From Eubacteriaceae bacterium (GTDB lineage Bacteria; Bacillota; Clostridia; Peptostreptococcales; Anaerovoracaceae): a stretch of DNA of 49,631 bases. Under the pieces are notes generated by a model. It did no database searches. It saw only the letters and a list, made by a program, of their open reading frames with translations, and was not told the origin of the DNA. Location: contig JALCRY010000012.1 of assembly GCA_022652985.1 (NCBI GenBank), positions 1 through 49,631 of the forward strand. Direction: 5' to 3'. The translations under genes and the position numbers were made by a program. Shown piece after piece: positions 17,358 to 25,565 of this stretch; positions within the stretch are counted from its first letter, which is position 1, and each line of letters begins with the position of its first letter.

Positions 17358-18554
17358 TTATCCTGCTATGATATTTTCAGTTTTCATCTTTTCTATTTCT
17401 TTTTCGGAATATCCCGCCAGTTCACGAAGAATACTGTCATTATCCTGTCCTATTGTCGGAGCCGCTTTCGAAATATTATCGTCTTCCCCTTTTACTTTGA
17501 TTGGACTTCCGGGCATTACGATATCGTCATTCGCGCCCGGGTCAAATACTGTCCACAGCATATTTCTTTTTTTGATCTGCTCCATCTCTGTACATTCTGC
17601 AATATTGCGAATCCTGCCAAACGGAATTTCTGCCCCGTTAAAGCTTTCCTCCAGTTCGTCCAGTGTTTTATTTGAACTCCAGTTTTCAATGATATCTTTT
17701 AAATCTCCAATATAATGTTTGCTTCGCGCTTTCATAGTCGCGTACCGGGGATCCGTTTTCAGATCTTCTCTGCCCATAACATCGCATAAGCTCTGCCAGA
17801 ATTTTTCCGTGCCGCATCCTACTACGAACATTCCGTCTTTTGCATGGAATGAATCCCATGGCGGTGAATTCAATCCAGCATTGCCATGACGTATCGGTAC
17901 TTCTCCTGTCATAGTATATATCATGACATTATGCTCCATGACCGAAAACATTGTATCCAGCATTGAAACATCAATACGGTGTCCTTCATTTGTTCTTTCT
18001 CTGTCAAACAAGGCCATCATTATTCCCAGTGCAAGATACGTGCCGCTGTAACTGTCTGCAATCGATGGCCCAACTTTGATAGGGTCCAGATCTTCATATC
18101 CGCAAAGACTCATCATTCCGCTTTCAGCCTGCGCCACAATATCATAACATGCCCTTTCTGCCATCGGGCCTTTTAAGCCAAAACCGGAAACCGACGCATA
18201 TATTATCCTGCTGTTGATCTCTTTTATCTTTTCATATGAAAAGCCCAGTCTGGCAAAAGTTCCCACTTTAAAATTTTCTACAAGTACATCCGATTCTTTT
18301 ATCAGCCGCCGCAGAATTTCTTTTCCCTCTTCAGTTTTCAAATCAACGGCAAGGCCCTTTTTGTTTCTATTAATATAGGCAAAATAACCACTGTATCCAT
18401 TTTTAAATGGTGCCCATAATCTGGATTGTTCTCCCTGAATTGATTCAACTTTTATTACTTCCGCACCATGATCTGCTAAATGCATCGAGCAGAAAGGTCC
18501 GCTGTATGCCTGTGTAACGTCCAGGACTCTTATGCCTTCCAGCAATTTCTTCAT
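17358..18554 (-). CDS. Class III (CaiB/BaiF-type) CoA-transferase
   Basis: This 398-residue protein has the usual family length and signatures: GIRVLDVTQAYSGPF at the N-terminus, KVESIQGEQSR, INRNKKGLAVDLK, and the catalytic Asp138 in CYDIVAQAESG. Class III enzymes move CoA between carboxylic acids through an aspartyl-CoA mixed anhydride. In amino-acid fermenters they activate 2-hydroxy acids (HadA, FldA) before dehydration; no 2-hydroxyacyl-CoA dehydratase is in the window. It is the last gene of the minus-strand operon that begins with the ferredoxin at 25306, followed by a terminator. A role in activating or recycling the acid product of the pathway is inferred from context. Confidence 0.9.
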   Translation of the reverse strand: MKKLLEGIRVLDVTQAYSGPFCSMHLADHGAEVIKVESIQGEQSRLWAPFKNGYSGYFAYINRNKKGLAVDLKTEEGKEILRRLIKESDVLVENFKVGTFARLGFSYEKIKEINSRIIYASVSGFGLKGPMAERACYDIVAQAESGMMSLCGYEDLDPIKVGPSIADSYSGTYLALGIMMALFDRERTNEGHRIDVSMLDTMFSVMEHNVMIYTMTGEVPIRHGNAGLNSPPWDSFHAKDGMFVVGCGTEKFWQSLCDVMGREDLKTDPRYATMKARSKHYIGDLKDIIENWSSNKTLDELEESFNGAEIPFGRIRNIAECTEMEQIKKRNMLWTVFDPGANDDIVMPGSPIKVKGEDDNISKAAPTIGQDNDSILRELAGYSEKEIEKMKTENIIAG

Positions 18555-18580
18555 ATTTATGCTCCTTTTATCTGATTTGA

Positions 18581-19927
18581 TTATTTATTACTGATGCAGT
18601 CATTTTTGTTTTTCTTTGACCAGTAATAATATGCCGGCAGTCCCGTTGCCACAACTATTCCTGCTGCTACGATCCCTGGAATTGCAGCCCATTGCAGTGT
18701 TCCCCAGATCATCCAGCCAAATACCGTGCAGGCAAGCAGTGTCATCAACGGCCAGGCAGGACATTTAAACGATGGAAAGTAATCAGGTCTCTTCCTGCAT
18801 TTGAAAATTGTCAAGCATACCATAAGGTTAAGAGCCTGTGATACAAGAGTAAAATATCCCAGCAGAGAGGCAATATCTGTTGCAAATACATATAATATGC
18901 TGAGAGCAACTTGTATGGCGATTGAGGCATCAGGTGTTTCAAATTTTTTATTGTAATGTCCAAATATTTTAAAGAACAAACCATCTCTGGACATTATGTA
19001 CTCAAGCCTAGGCTGAAACATGATGCAGGCACTTAATGAACCCAGAATAACTATTACCGCCGCGATACCTATGAAAGTCGGTGCGATCCCATGTAAAAAC
19101 GGGATTGTCATAACAGCATCAGTTATCGGCGTGTCAGTACTGATAATCTTTTCATATGGCAGCTGTCCCAGCACAACCACTGCTACAAGTGTGTAAAGTG
19201 TCATTACAAAGAGTGCTGTTCCTATCAATGACCGCGGTAATGTTTTTTCCGGATTTTTAAATTCACCCGACATGTAACATATACCGCTCATCCCGTAATA
19301 CGCCCATGTTGTCGCCGATACGCCTGCAAATAAGCTGGCTGCAATTGGCGCAGACGCTGAGCTGACCGTGCTGGTGTAATTACCGCCGCTGAAATAAAAC
19401 ATACCAATACCGATAATGAAGACAAACGGCACTATCTTGGCAAATGTTATTATTACCTGAAATGCCGCACCGCCTTCTACACTTCTGTAATGAATAAAGC
19501 CGAACAGCAGCAATAAACACGCAGCCAGTATTTTCCCCGCCAGCACACCTTTGAATACCGGGAAGAAAATACCTATATATGTCACTGATGCCATTGCGAG
19601 TATGGCATTTGCCGGTGTCTCCAATGCAAAGAATTCAACCCATCCATATAGAAATGCTAAAGGTTTATATCCTGCTTTGCTGAAATATACATACGCAAAA
19701 CCGTCCTGGGGATATGCGGTAGAAAGTTCGGCAAATATCAGCATCTGCGGTATTGCAATGATGCCGCCTACCAGCCATGCAATAATGGCCATTTGTGAAC
19801 TTCCCGCAGCTTTGGCTACTGTACCGCAGTTAATAAAGATTCCCGATCCGATAGTTGTGCCTATACCCAATGCCAATGCAGTCCAAAATCCAAGTTTCCG
19901 TTTTAATTGAGTATTATTATCGTTCAT
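18581..19927 (-). CDS. APC-superfamily amino-acid permease
   Basis: This 448-residue protein has about 12 membrane helices. Helix 1 carries the substrate-site motif IGTTIGSGIF, typical of amino-acid/polyamine/organocation permeases, and AELSTAYPQDGFAYVYF follows as in the LAT/SteT exchanger branch. It probably imports the amino acid degraded by the neighbouring aminotransferase and oxidoreductase, or exchanges it for a product. It lies 26 bases upstream of the CoA-transferase and 60 bases downstream of the aminotransferase on the same strand, so it belongs to the operon. Substrate cannot be read from sequence. Confidence 0.92.
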   Translation of the reverse strand: MNDNNTQLKRKLGFWTALALGIGTTIGSGIFINCGTVAKAAGSSQMAIIAWLVGGIIAIPQMLIFAELSTAYPQDGFAYVYFSKAGYKPLAFLYGWVEFFALETPANAILAMASVTYIGIFFPVFKGVLAGKILAACLLLLFGFIHYRSVEGGAAFQVIITFAKIVPFVFIIGIGMFYFSGGNYTSTVSSASAPIAASLFAGVSATTWAYYGMSGICYMSGEFKNPEKTLPRSLIGTALFVMTLYTLVAVVVLGQLPYEKIISTDTPITDAVMTIPFLHGIAPTFIGIAAVIVILGSLSACIMFQPRLEYIMSRDGLFFKIFGHYNKKFETPDASIAIQVALSILYVFATDIASLLGYFTLVSQALNLMVCLTIFKCRKRPDYFPSFKCPAWPLMTLLACTVFGWMIWGTLQWAAIPGIVAAGIVVATGLPAYYYWSKKNKNDCISNK

Positions 19928-19987
19928 AATTATTACTCCATATCCACCCGTGTTTCATATTGCAGTGCAATACATTATACAGGAATC

Positions 19988-21172
19988 TTATTTATCAATC
20001 ATTTCATGCAATACGATTCCCAGCCTGTGAATACCTTCAACAATGCGTTCTTCATTCATATTGGAAAAGTTCATTCTAAAGTTATTCTTGGCACCTTCAT
20101 TCGGATAAAACGCTTCTCCGAGAATAAATGCGACTTTCTTTTCCAGTGCTTTATCAGATACATCTGCAGCATCTATTTCCGCCGGTAATGTGACCCAGAT
20201 AAAAAGACCGCCTTTTGGATATGTATATGATACTTCTTTTGGAAATTCCTTTTCCATACACTGTATCATTAAGTCTCTGCGTGCTTTGTATTTGCTATTT
20301 ACTATAGCAATATGCTTTTCAATATCATAGTGTTCAAGATAATAATCCATTTCCATTTGTGAAATAGTGCTCGACTGAAGATCTGCGCCCTGTTTTATCA
20401 GGTTGATCTTATCTATTATTTCCTTTTCGGCAACCATCCATCCCAGACGAAGTCCCGGAGAAAAAATCTTGGAAAATGTACCCAGCAGTATGACTTTTCC
20501 TTCTTTATCAAAATATTTCACTGCCGGCAAATTCTCGCCTTCAAAACGGAGTTCGCTGTATGGACAATCCTCCAAAATAATAACATCATATTCATTTGCA
20601 AGTTCAACCAGGCGGCAGCGGTTCTCCAGAGACCAGGTACGTCCGGAAGGATTTTGAAAATCAGGAATAACATAAATGAATTTAACACGGCTGTTTTCCT
20701 TTAAAACTTTCTCTAATTCAGCCATTTTCATTCCGTTGTCATCAGTATCAACTTCAATATATTCCGGTTCATATGCATTAAACGCTGTCATGGCGCCAAG
20801 ATATGTAGGCTTTTCACATATTATGATATCTCCCGGATCTATCATCAGTTTGGCAGTAAAATCCAATCCCTGCTGCGAGCCGCTCGTAATAAGAATGTTT
20901 TCAGCCTGCGTGTTTATCTGATACTTTTTCATTCTGTCTGCCAGTTTTTCACGCAGCGGCAGATATCCTTCTGTCGGACCATACTGCAAAGCAGCTTTTC
21001 CGTTCTGTTCTATAACATTTGCTGCTGTTTCTTTATATTCTTGGATTGGAAACAGTTCCGGTGCCGGCAGTCCGCCGGCAAAAGAAATAATTTCAGGGTC
21101 TCTGGTGATTTTCAGCATTGCTCTCGTTGCAGAGCCATACATATTATCCATGCGTTTTGCATATTTGGCCAT
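19988..21172 (-). CDS. PLP-dependent aminotransferase, 2-aminoadipate/aromatic (class I/II) type
   Basis: The start chosen is the ATG at 21172 (MAKYAKRM), which fits the family N-terminus; an in-frame ATG lies at 21193 inside a hairpin. The protein is 394 residues. Landmarks are ISFAGGLPAPELFP, LQYGPTEGYLPLREKL, ITSGSQQGLD, DFQNPSGRTW and the PLP-binding Lys235 in GTFSKIFSPGLRLGW. This subgroup includes LysN and ARO8-like enzymes with broad specificity for aromatic, branched or 2-aminoadipate substrates. It would produce the 2-oxo acid for the ferredoxin oxidoreductase encoded upstream. The ribosome site is unusual: AAGGAG lies 5' of a 31-base hairpin rather than next to the start. Confidence 0.92.
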   Translation of the reverse strand: MAKYAKRMDNMYGSATRAMLKITRDPEIISFAGGLPAPELFPIQEYKETAANVIEQNGKAALQYGPTEGYLPLREKLADRMKKYQINTQAENILITSGSQQGLDFTAKLMIDPGDIIICEKPTYLGAMTAFNAYEPEYIEVDTDDNGMKMAELEKVLKENSRVKFIYVIPDFQNPSGRTWSLENRCRLVELANEYDVIILEDCPYSELRFEGENLPAVKYFDKEGKVILLGTFSKIFSPGLRLGWMVAEKEIIDKINLIKQGADLQSSTISQMEMDYYLEHYDIEKHIAIVNSKYKARRDLMIQCMEKEFPKEVSYTYPKGGLFIWVTLPAEIDAADVSDKALEKKVAFILGEAFYPNEGAKNNFRMNFSNMNEERIVEGIHRLGIVLHEMIDK

Positions 21173-21183
21173 ATTATTTTTTA

Positions 21184-21214
21184 TATGGTGCATGGAGCTA
21201 TGCCATGCACCATA
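21184..21214 (-). repeat. Perfect hairpin between the ribosome site and aminotransferase start
   Basis: TATGGTGCATGG (21184-21195) and CCATGCACCATA (21203-21214) are perfect 12-base arms around a 7-base loop. On the mRNA AAGGAG lies immediately 5' of it and the ATG at 21172 about 11 bases 3' of it. Folding would bring the ribosome site near the start. The unfolded form exposes a 10-codon open frame (ATG 21213 to TAA 21181). No T-run follows, so it is not a standard terminator. Confidence 0.7.
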
Positions 21215-21250
21215 CTCTCCTTTCTATTTCTTATTTCAGTCCAATACTTT

Positions 21251-22744
21251 TTAGCACTCTGCTTCTGATTCATCGTCCTGCAAAGTGATAGGTTTTGTCA
21301 TTTTATCATCCTTGAGTTTTACAATTCCAATTCCCAGATATCCGAAAATTATATAGACAATTATCGGTACGTACACTAACACTAAATATGGAATAAACAA
21401 CTTAGCTGCAACTCCTACTATGCTTTGTGCATAGAGACAGACGGCTGTCCATGGGAACAGCAATGCTCCCATTGCACAAGTAAACTGATATGACACAGCC
21501 ATGTTCCTGCGGCTGAGGCCGTTCTTTTCATATGTATGAGTGAACATCTGTGTTCCCAGGATCCCCGGTGCCATTACACTGCCTGTAGCTGCGCACAGGA
21601 ATAATGACGTCAAGGTATTGACAGCAATGGCATTGCCAGGTTTTCTGACATTGTGGAATAATGAATTGGCAAATACTTTCGCTGCTCCGGTTTTATCCAA
21701 AGCACCGCAATATGCCATCATCAATGGAATTGAAATCAGAAAATCTGTCATGGCTGTCATTCCGCCTCTTGTTACCAGAGATTCAAACTGAGGCATAAAT
21801 GTTTGTCCTGAAACATTCAGCATTTCTGTTGTAAAACCGCTATAGGCCACCTCAAATGCATCCTGCACAGAAAAGCCCTGATAGAAGATGCCTATTGCCA
21901 GTGCAACAAATCCAGCCGTAAACAGCGTAGGAAGAGTATCCATCTTCTTCCAGATACAGAAGAACAACACTAGTACCGGAAGCAGCACTATTGGTGAAGA
22001 TTTAAAGCACATAAGAACATTTGCCACTAACTCATGAACTTGTGTAAGTGTTTCCGGCGTAGTTGTTGCTTTGATATTCATGCCTGCAACAAAGAAGAAA
22101 ATTATTGATGCGGCTATTCCTACTATCTCCGCCGGCAGTGCCAGCTTTACCAATGACTGCGGAGTATTGCCGGTAAGGCTTGCATTCCAGTTCACCATAT
22201 CTGCAACGACGGACGATACCTGTCCGATGAACGAACCGCATATGACTGCAGCTGCTGCTATTCCAGGAGACACACCTTCTATCATGGCAACGCTCAGCAT
22301 AATGACACCGATCGTTCCCATAGTTGCACTTGATGTGCCGATAATAGCTGCAATGACACCGCAGAAAATAAACGATAATACCAAAACATATTTTACGCTG
22401 ATCAGGCTTGCCAGCCAGGCAATCATGACAGGAACTGTTCCCGCAAATACCCAGCTTCCGATCAGGAAACCTATTCCCAGCATTATGCAAAGGATTTCAG
22501 CATTTGATGCAACTGTATCGATCATTCCGTCTTTCAGTTCTTTATACGACTTTCCGCACTTGATACCTATAAAGCACACATAGAAAGTCGCTATTACGAA
22601 CATCAGATTTGTACTAAGCCCAAAAATCAGATTGCCTATCAGAATAAGCAGTATCAGCGACAAAAGGCAGCTTAGCGCTTCAATAAATGACGGGTTACCC
22701 TTAACTTTCTCTTTCATCTTCTCCTCCAATCTTTTTTCAAACAT
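21251..22744 (-). CDS. NhaC-family Na+/H+ (or Na+/organic anion) antiporter
   Basis: This 497-residue protein has about 12-13 membrane helices with the NhaC pattern: ILCIMLGIGFLIGSWVFAGTVP, IIGTSSATMGTIGVIML and CGSFIGQVSSVVADMVNWNASLTG. The family exchanges Na+ for H+, and some members exchange carboxylates (MleN-type malate/lactate). Inside an amino-acid fermentation operon it may balance Na+ and H+ or export an acid product. The start is 1 base after the oxidoreductase gamma stop, so it is cotranscribed and probably coupled. Family call is firm; ion preference is inferred only. Confidence 0.9.
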   Translation of the reverse strand: MFEKRLEEKMKEKVKGNPSFIEALSCLLSLILLILIGNLIFGLSTNLMFVIATFYVCFIGIKCGKSYKELKDGMIDTVASNAEILCIMLGIGFLIGSWVFAGTVPVMIAWLASLISVKYVLVLSFIFCGVIAAIIGTSSATMGTIGVIMLSVAMIEGVSPGIAAAAVICGSFIGQVSSVVADMVNWNASLTGNTPQSLVKLALPAEIVGIAASIIFFFVAGMNIKATTTPETLTQVHELVANVLMCFKSSPIVLLPVLVLFFCIWKKMDTLPTLFTAGFVALAIGIFYQGFSVQDAFEVAYSGFTTEMLNVSGQTFMPQFESLVTRGGMTAMTDFLISIPLMMAYCGALDKTGAAKVFANSLFHNVRKPGNAIAVNTLTSLFLCAATGSVMAPGILGTQMFTHTYEKNGLSRRNMAVSYQFTCAMGALLFPWTAVCLYAQSIVGVAAKLFIPYLVLVYVPIIVYIIFGYLGIGIVKLKDDKMTKPITLQDDESEAEC

Positions 22745-23284
22745 TTATATAATGCAGCTGTTGATTCCAGCATCAAAGCAAAGAGAATTTTTCGGGTTCA
22801 CCTTGCCTTTATCTGCGAAATACTTGTCTACAGCAGATTTCAGATAATCCGGTTCAAATATCTCTGTCGCTCCTGCCATTGCACCCAGCATAATGATATT
22901 CAAGCCTTTCGGATTAGCCTCCCTGCGTGCAATTTCGTTAGCCGGCACCTTGACTACCTTAATATCACTTCTGAAATCTCTATTCGGCGAAACGATGGAA
23001 CTGTTAACTACCATCACTCCTCCCGCTTTTATCTGATTTTCAAATTTATCTACTGAAGTTTCATTCATTGCCAGCAGAACATCTATTTCTTTTACATACG
23101 GGCTGGCGATTTCATCTTCACTGATTTTCACATTGCAGTTTGCTGTTCCTCCGCGCATTTCCGCACCATATGAGGGAAACCATGTGACATATTTATCTTG
23201 TCCCATACCTGCATATGCAAGTATCATTCCGGCTACCAGTACTCCCTGTCCGCCGAATCCTGAACATACAATTTCTCCAATCAT
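22745..23284 (-). CDS. 2-oxoacid:ferredoxin oxidoreductase, gamma subunit
   Basis: This 179-residue subunit has the signature GFGGQG (residues 9-14) at the N-terminus and TWFPSYGAEMRGGTANC, typical of the gamma subunit in KGOR/VOR-type enzymes. Such enzymes oxidatively decarboxylate 2-oxo acids to acyl-CoA and CO2 while reducing ferredoxin. Its start overlaps the beta-subunit stop by 4 bases (ATGA), and the antiporter gene begins one base after its stop. Order on the mRNA is delta (ferredoxin), alpha, beta, gamma. Substrate (2-oxoglutarate, branched or aryl) cannot be fixed from sequence alone. Confidence 0.93.
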   Translation of the reverse strand: MIGEIVCSGFGGQGVLVAGMILAYAGMGQDKYVTWFPSYGAEMRGGTANCNVKISEDEIASPYVKEIDVLLAMNETSVDKFENQIKAGGVMVVNSSIVSPNRDFRSDIKVVKVPANEIARREANPKGLNIIMLGAMAGATEIFEPDYLKSAVDKYFADKGKVNPKNSLCFDAGINSCII

Positions 23285-24021
23285 TTATCGTACCCTCCTT
23301 TATCTACATATTCGCCCAGCGGGAAATACTCTTGCTGCTTTTCTTTTATGAACTTCAAACTGTCCTCAGGAGACAAACCCCAGTTTGTCGGACAGGGACT
23401 GAGGATTTCCACTAAGCAAAAGCCTTTGTTGTCCTGCTGCATCATCAATGCTTTTTTTATATATTTTTTTGCTTTCATGACAGCTGACGGGCTGTCGACA
23501 GATCCTCTGGCAAGATACGCTATATCAAAAGTATTCAAAACTTTCATGATGTCCAGAAGATTACCGTTATATGAGGTATCTCTGCCGTATGGCGACGATG
23601 TGGTCTTCTGTCCAGGAAGTGTCGTCGGCGACATCTGACCGCCTGTCATCCCGAACACACTGTTATTCACCACCAGTGCCAGAATATTTTCATTTCTGAG
23701 AGCTGCATGCATAGTACTTTCTATGCCAATGGAATATGCTGACCCGTCTCCCGGATTTGCAATCACTATATCTTCTTTGCGTATACGCTTAGCACCTGCA
23801 GCAACAGCAATTGTCCTGCCGTGAGCAGCTCCGATATTGTTATATGTTACCACGCCGCTCTGCATGCTTCCGCACGCCACGTCTCTTACTATTATTACTT
23901 TATCTGAAATCCCAAGTTCTTCAGTTGTTTCAGCCAGCAGCCGAGTCACAATACCATGTCCGCATCCAGGGCACCAGCCGCTTTCAATATTTGTAATAGT
24001 TTTGGGAATACTATATTTCAT
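23281..24021 (-). CDS. 2-oxoacid:ferredoxin oxidoreductase, beta (thiamine diphosphate) subunit
   Basis: This 246-residue protein contains WCPGCGHG (16-23) and the thiamine-diphosphate motif GDGSAYSIG (91-99) ending in NN (119-120) followed by SVFGMTGGQMSPTT, all hallmarks of beta subunits of KOR/VOR enzymes. The subunit holds the thiamine diphosphate and, in many members, a cluster ligand. Length agrees with the short VorA/KorB type. It overlaps the alpha stop by one base and the gamma start by 4 bases, showing tight coupling. Confidence 0.94.
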   Translation of the reverse strand: MKYSIPKTITNIESGWCPGCGHGIVTRLLAETTEELGISDKVIIVRDVACGSMQSGVVTYNNIGAAHGRTIAVAAGAKRIRKEDIVIANPGDGSAYSIGIESTMHAALRNENILALVVNNSVFGMTGGQMSPTTLPGQKTTSSPYGRDTSYNGNLLDIMKVLNTFDIAYLARGSVDSPSAVMKAKKYIKKALMMQQDNKGFCLVEILSPCPTNWGLSPEDSLKFIKEKQQEYFPLGEYVDKGGYDK

Positions 24022-25088
24022 TATTTTCTACCTCCATTTTCCAAAAGCATTTTCTCCGCTCTTTCAATAATGATTGCGGGATCAGGTACATTAGAAAATT
24101 CGCTGTAGCATTTTACCGGGAATTTATTGTCTGTTGCTAATTTGACATCATCCACCATCTGTCCCAGGATGCTCATCTCTACACACAAGAATCCGGCAAT
24201 ATCGCTCGTGAGCGCATCAAAAGCTTTTTTCGGGAACGGCCATAGTGTTTTAAGACGTATGAGTCCCAGTTTTATGCCTTTTTTGCGTGCTATCTTAACT
24301 GCTTCTTTGCATACTCTGGAACTTATTCCATATGAAACCAGGACCACCTCTGCATCTTCAGTATTCACACTTTCCCATTTCTGTTCGTTATCTTCTATCC
24401 TCTTATATTTTTCCAACAGGAAATCTTTATATTCATCAGCGCCCATTGCATAGTACACATTTTCCGCTATTCTCTTATCTTCGCCTTCTTTTCTGCCTTT
24501 TATGACCCAATCATATTTATTGATATCATGGTCATGAAAGTCCTTTAGCTCAACAGCTTCCACCATCTGCCCTATAGCTGCATCCGACGCTATCAGAACA
24601 GGATGAGTATACTTTTCTGCAAGGTCAAAAGCTTCATATGCCATATCTGCATTTTCCTGAACGCTTGCCGGAGCAAGTACTATTGTCCTGTAATCGCCAT
24701 GACCGCCGCCTCTTGTCAATTGCCAGTAATCACCCTGACCCTGGAATACATTGCCAAGAGCTGATCCTATTCTCATTACATCTACTATGACAGCCGGCAG
24801 CTCTGTTCCGCATAGATAAGAGATTCCTTCCTGTTTTAAAGAAAATCCCGGACCTGAAGATGATGTAAGGGCTCTCGCTCCTGCCGCAGACGCCCCGAAA
24901 AGCATATTGATCCCAGCAACTTCAGATTCTGTCTGTACAAATTCTCCGCCGACTTCTCTCATCCGCCACGACATATATTCTAAAATCTCTGTCTGCGGTG
25001 TAATAGGATAGCCGCTGAAGAATCTGCAGCCGGCCCTTAATGCCGATTCCGCCAGAGCTTCGTTGCCTTTCATTAATGTTTTTGCCAT
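24021..25088 (-). CDS. 2-oxoacid:ferredoxin oxidoreductase, alpha subunit
   Basis: This 355-residue protein begins with KGNEALAESALRAGCRFFSGYPITPQ and contains the conserved FVQTESEVAGINMLFGASAAGARALTSSSGPG and QGQGDYWQ segments of VorB/KorA alpha subunits. It binds the 2-oxo acid with the beta subunit. The four-subunit split with a separate small ferredoxin resembles the 2-oxoisovalerate and 2-oxoglutarate enzymes of anaerobes. It lies 20 bases after the ferredoxin gene, and a ribosome site (GGAGGGAGTAACTAG) precedes its ATG. Reduced ferredoxin and acyl-CoA would support ATP synthesis through a kinase or CoA-transferase. Confidence 0.94.
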   Translation of the reverse strand: MAKTLMKGNEALAESALRAGCRFFSGYPITPQTEILEYMSWRMREVGGEFVQTESEVAGINMLFGASAAGARALTSSSGPGFSLKQEGISYLCGTELPAVIVDVMRIGSALGNVFQGQGDYWQLTRGGGHGDYRTIVLAPASVQENADMAYEAFDLAEKYTHPVLIASDAAIGQMVEAVELKDFHDHDINKYDWVIKGRKEGEDKRIAENVYYAMGADEYKDFLLEKYKRIEDNEQKWESVNTEDAEVVLVSYGISSRVCKEAVKIARKKGIKLGLIRLKTLWPFPKKAFDALTSDIAGFLCVEMSILGQMVDDVKLATDNKFPVKCYSEFSNVPDPAIIIERAEKMLLENGGRK

Positions 25089-25108
25089 TTCTAGTTACTC
25101 CCTCCTGT

Positions 25109-25306
25109 TTAAAAGATTTGAAATACATAATCAGGGCACATTTTATAACATGATCCGCATTGTACACATTTGCTTTCATCAACACTAATTACGGTATAGC
25201 CCTTTTTACTGACTTCCTCCGATTTTGTGATGGCTCCGGACGGACATACACAGATGCAATAACCGCAGCCCTTACATCTAGAAACATCGATAGATATTTT
25301 TTCCAT
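25109..25306 (-). CDS. 2x[4Fe-4S] ferredoxin, delta subunit of the oxidoreductase
   Basis: This 65-residue protein has two complete cluster motifs: Cys11, 14, 17 and 21 (CKGCGYCICVCP) and Cys47, 50, 53 and 57 (CVQCGSCYKMCP), with an extra Cys19. Length and position fit the delta subunit (KorD/VorD type), which carries electrons from the thiamine site to soluble ferredoxin. AGGAGG lies about 8 bases before its ATG. It is the first gene of the operon; the promoter and operator lie just upstream at 25350-25406. Confidence 0.93.
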   Translation of the reverse strand: MEKISIDVSRCKGCGYCICVCPSGAITKSEEVSKKGYTVISVDESKCVQCGSCYKMCPDYVFQIF

Positions 25307-25349
25307 TACTGCCTCCTGAATCGAGTTTTTGCTAATTAATTTTACTATT

Positions 25350-25364
25350 TGAAATTACTATTTC
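25350..25364. promoter_or_regulatory. Operator copy 1 (leftward promoter)
   Basis: TGAAATTACTATTTC holds the dyad GAAAT-N4-ATTTC. It matches copy 2 at 25494-25508 in 14 of 15 bases. It lies 14 bases downstream of the leftward -10, over the expected start region, where a bound repressor would block transcription. The nearby IclR regulator is the likely binder (inference). Confidence 0.6.
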
Positions 25365-25377
25365 ACTATTTGACACC

Positions 25378-25406
25378 AATATAATATCTTGCTCATGAAA
25401 TGTCAA
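25378..25406 (-). promoter_or_regulatory. Promoter of the oxidoreductase operon
   Basis: On the minus strand TTGACA (25401-25406) and TATATT (25378-25383) are separated by 17 bases, close to the sigma-A consensus. It reads into the ferredoxin gene. Confidence 0.78.
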
Positions 25407-25452
25407 GATGAAAATACAAATATTCTGTCAGAAACATCATTATTTCCTATCC

Positions 25453-25481
25453 TTGACATATGACCAAAGAAATAATATAAT
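25453..25481 (+). promoter_or_regulatory. Promoter of the hydroxyacid-dehydrogenase-like gene
   Basis: TTGACA (25453-25458), 17 bases and TATAAT (25476-25481) form a perfect sigma-A consensus promoter. Such a strong promoter normally needs repression, in agreement with the operator 13 bases downstream. Confidence 0.85.
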
Positions 25482-25493
25482 CATGTCACTAAA

Positions 25494-25508
25494 TGAAATT
25501 AGTATTTC
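25494..25508. promoter_or_regulatory. Operator copy 2 (rightward promoter)
   Basis: TGAAATTAGTATTTC repeats operator copy 1 with one change and the same dyad GAAAT-N4-ATTTC. Its distance from the rightward -10 (13 bases) matches that of copy 1 from the leftward -10 (14 bases). Confidence 0.6.
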
Positions 25509-25565
25509 GCATTATAAAATTATATGCGTAAGCATTTTATTAATTATTCAGGAGGTTATATCATT

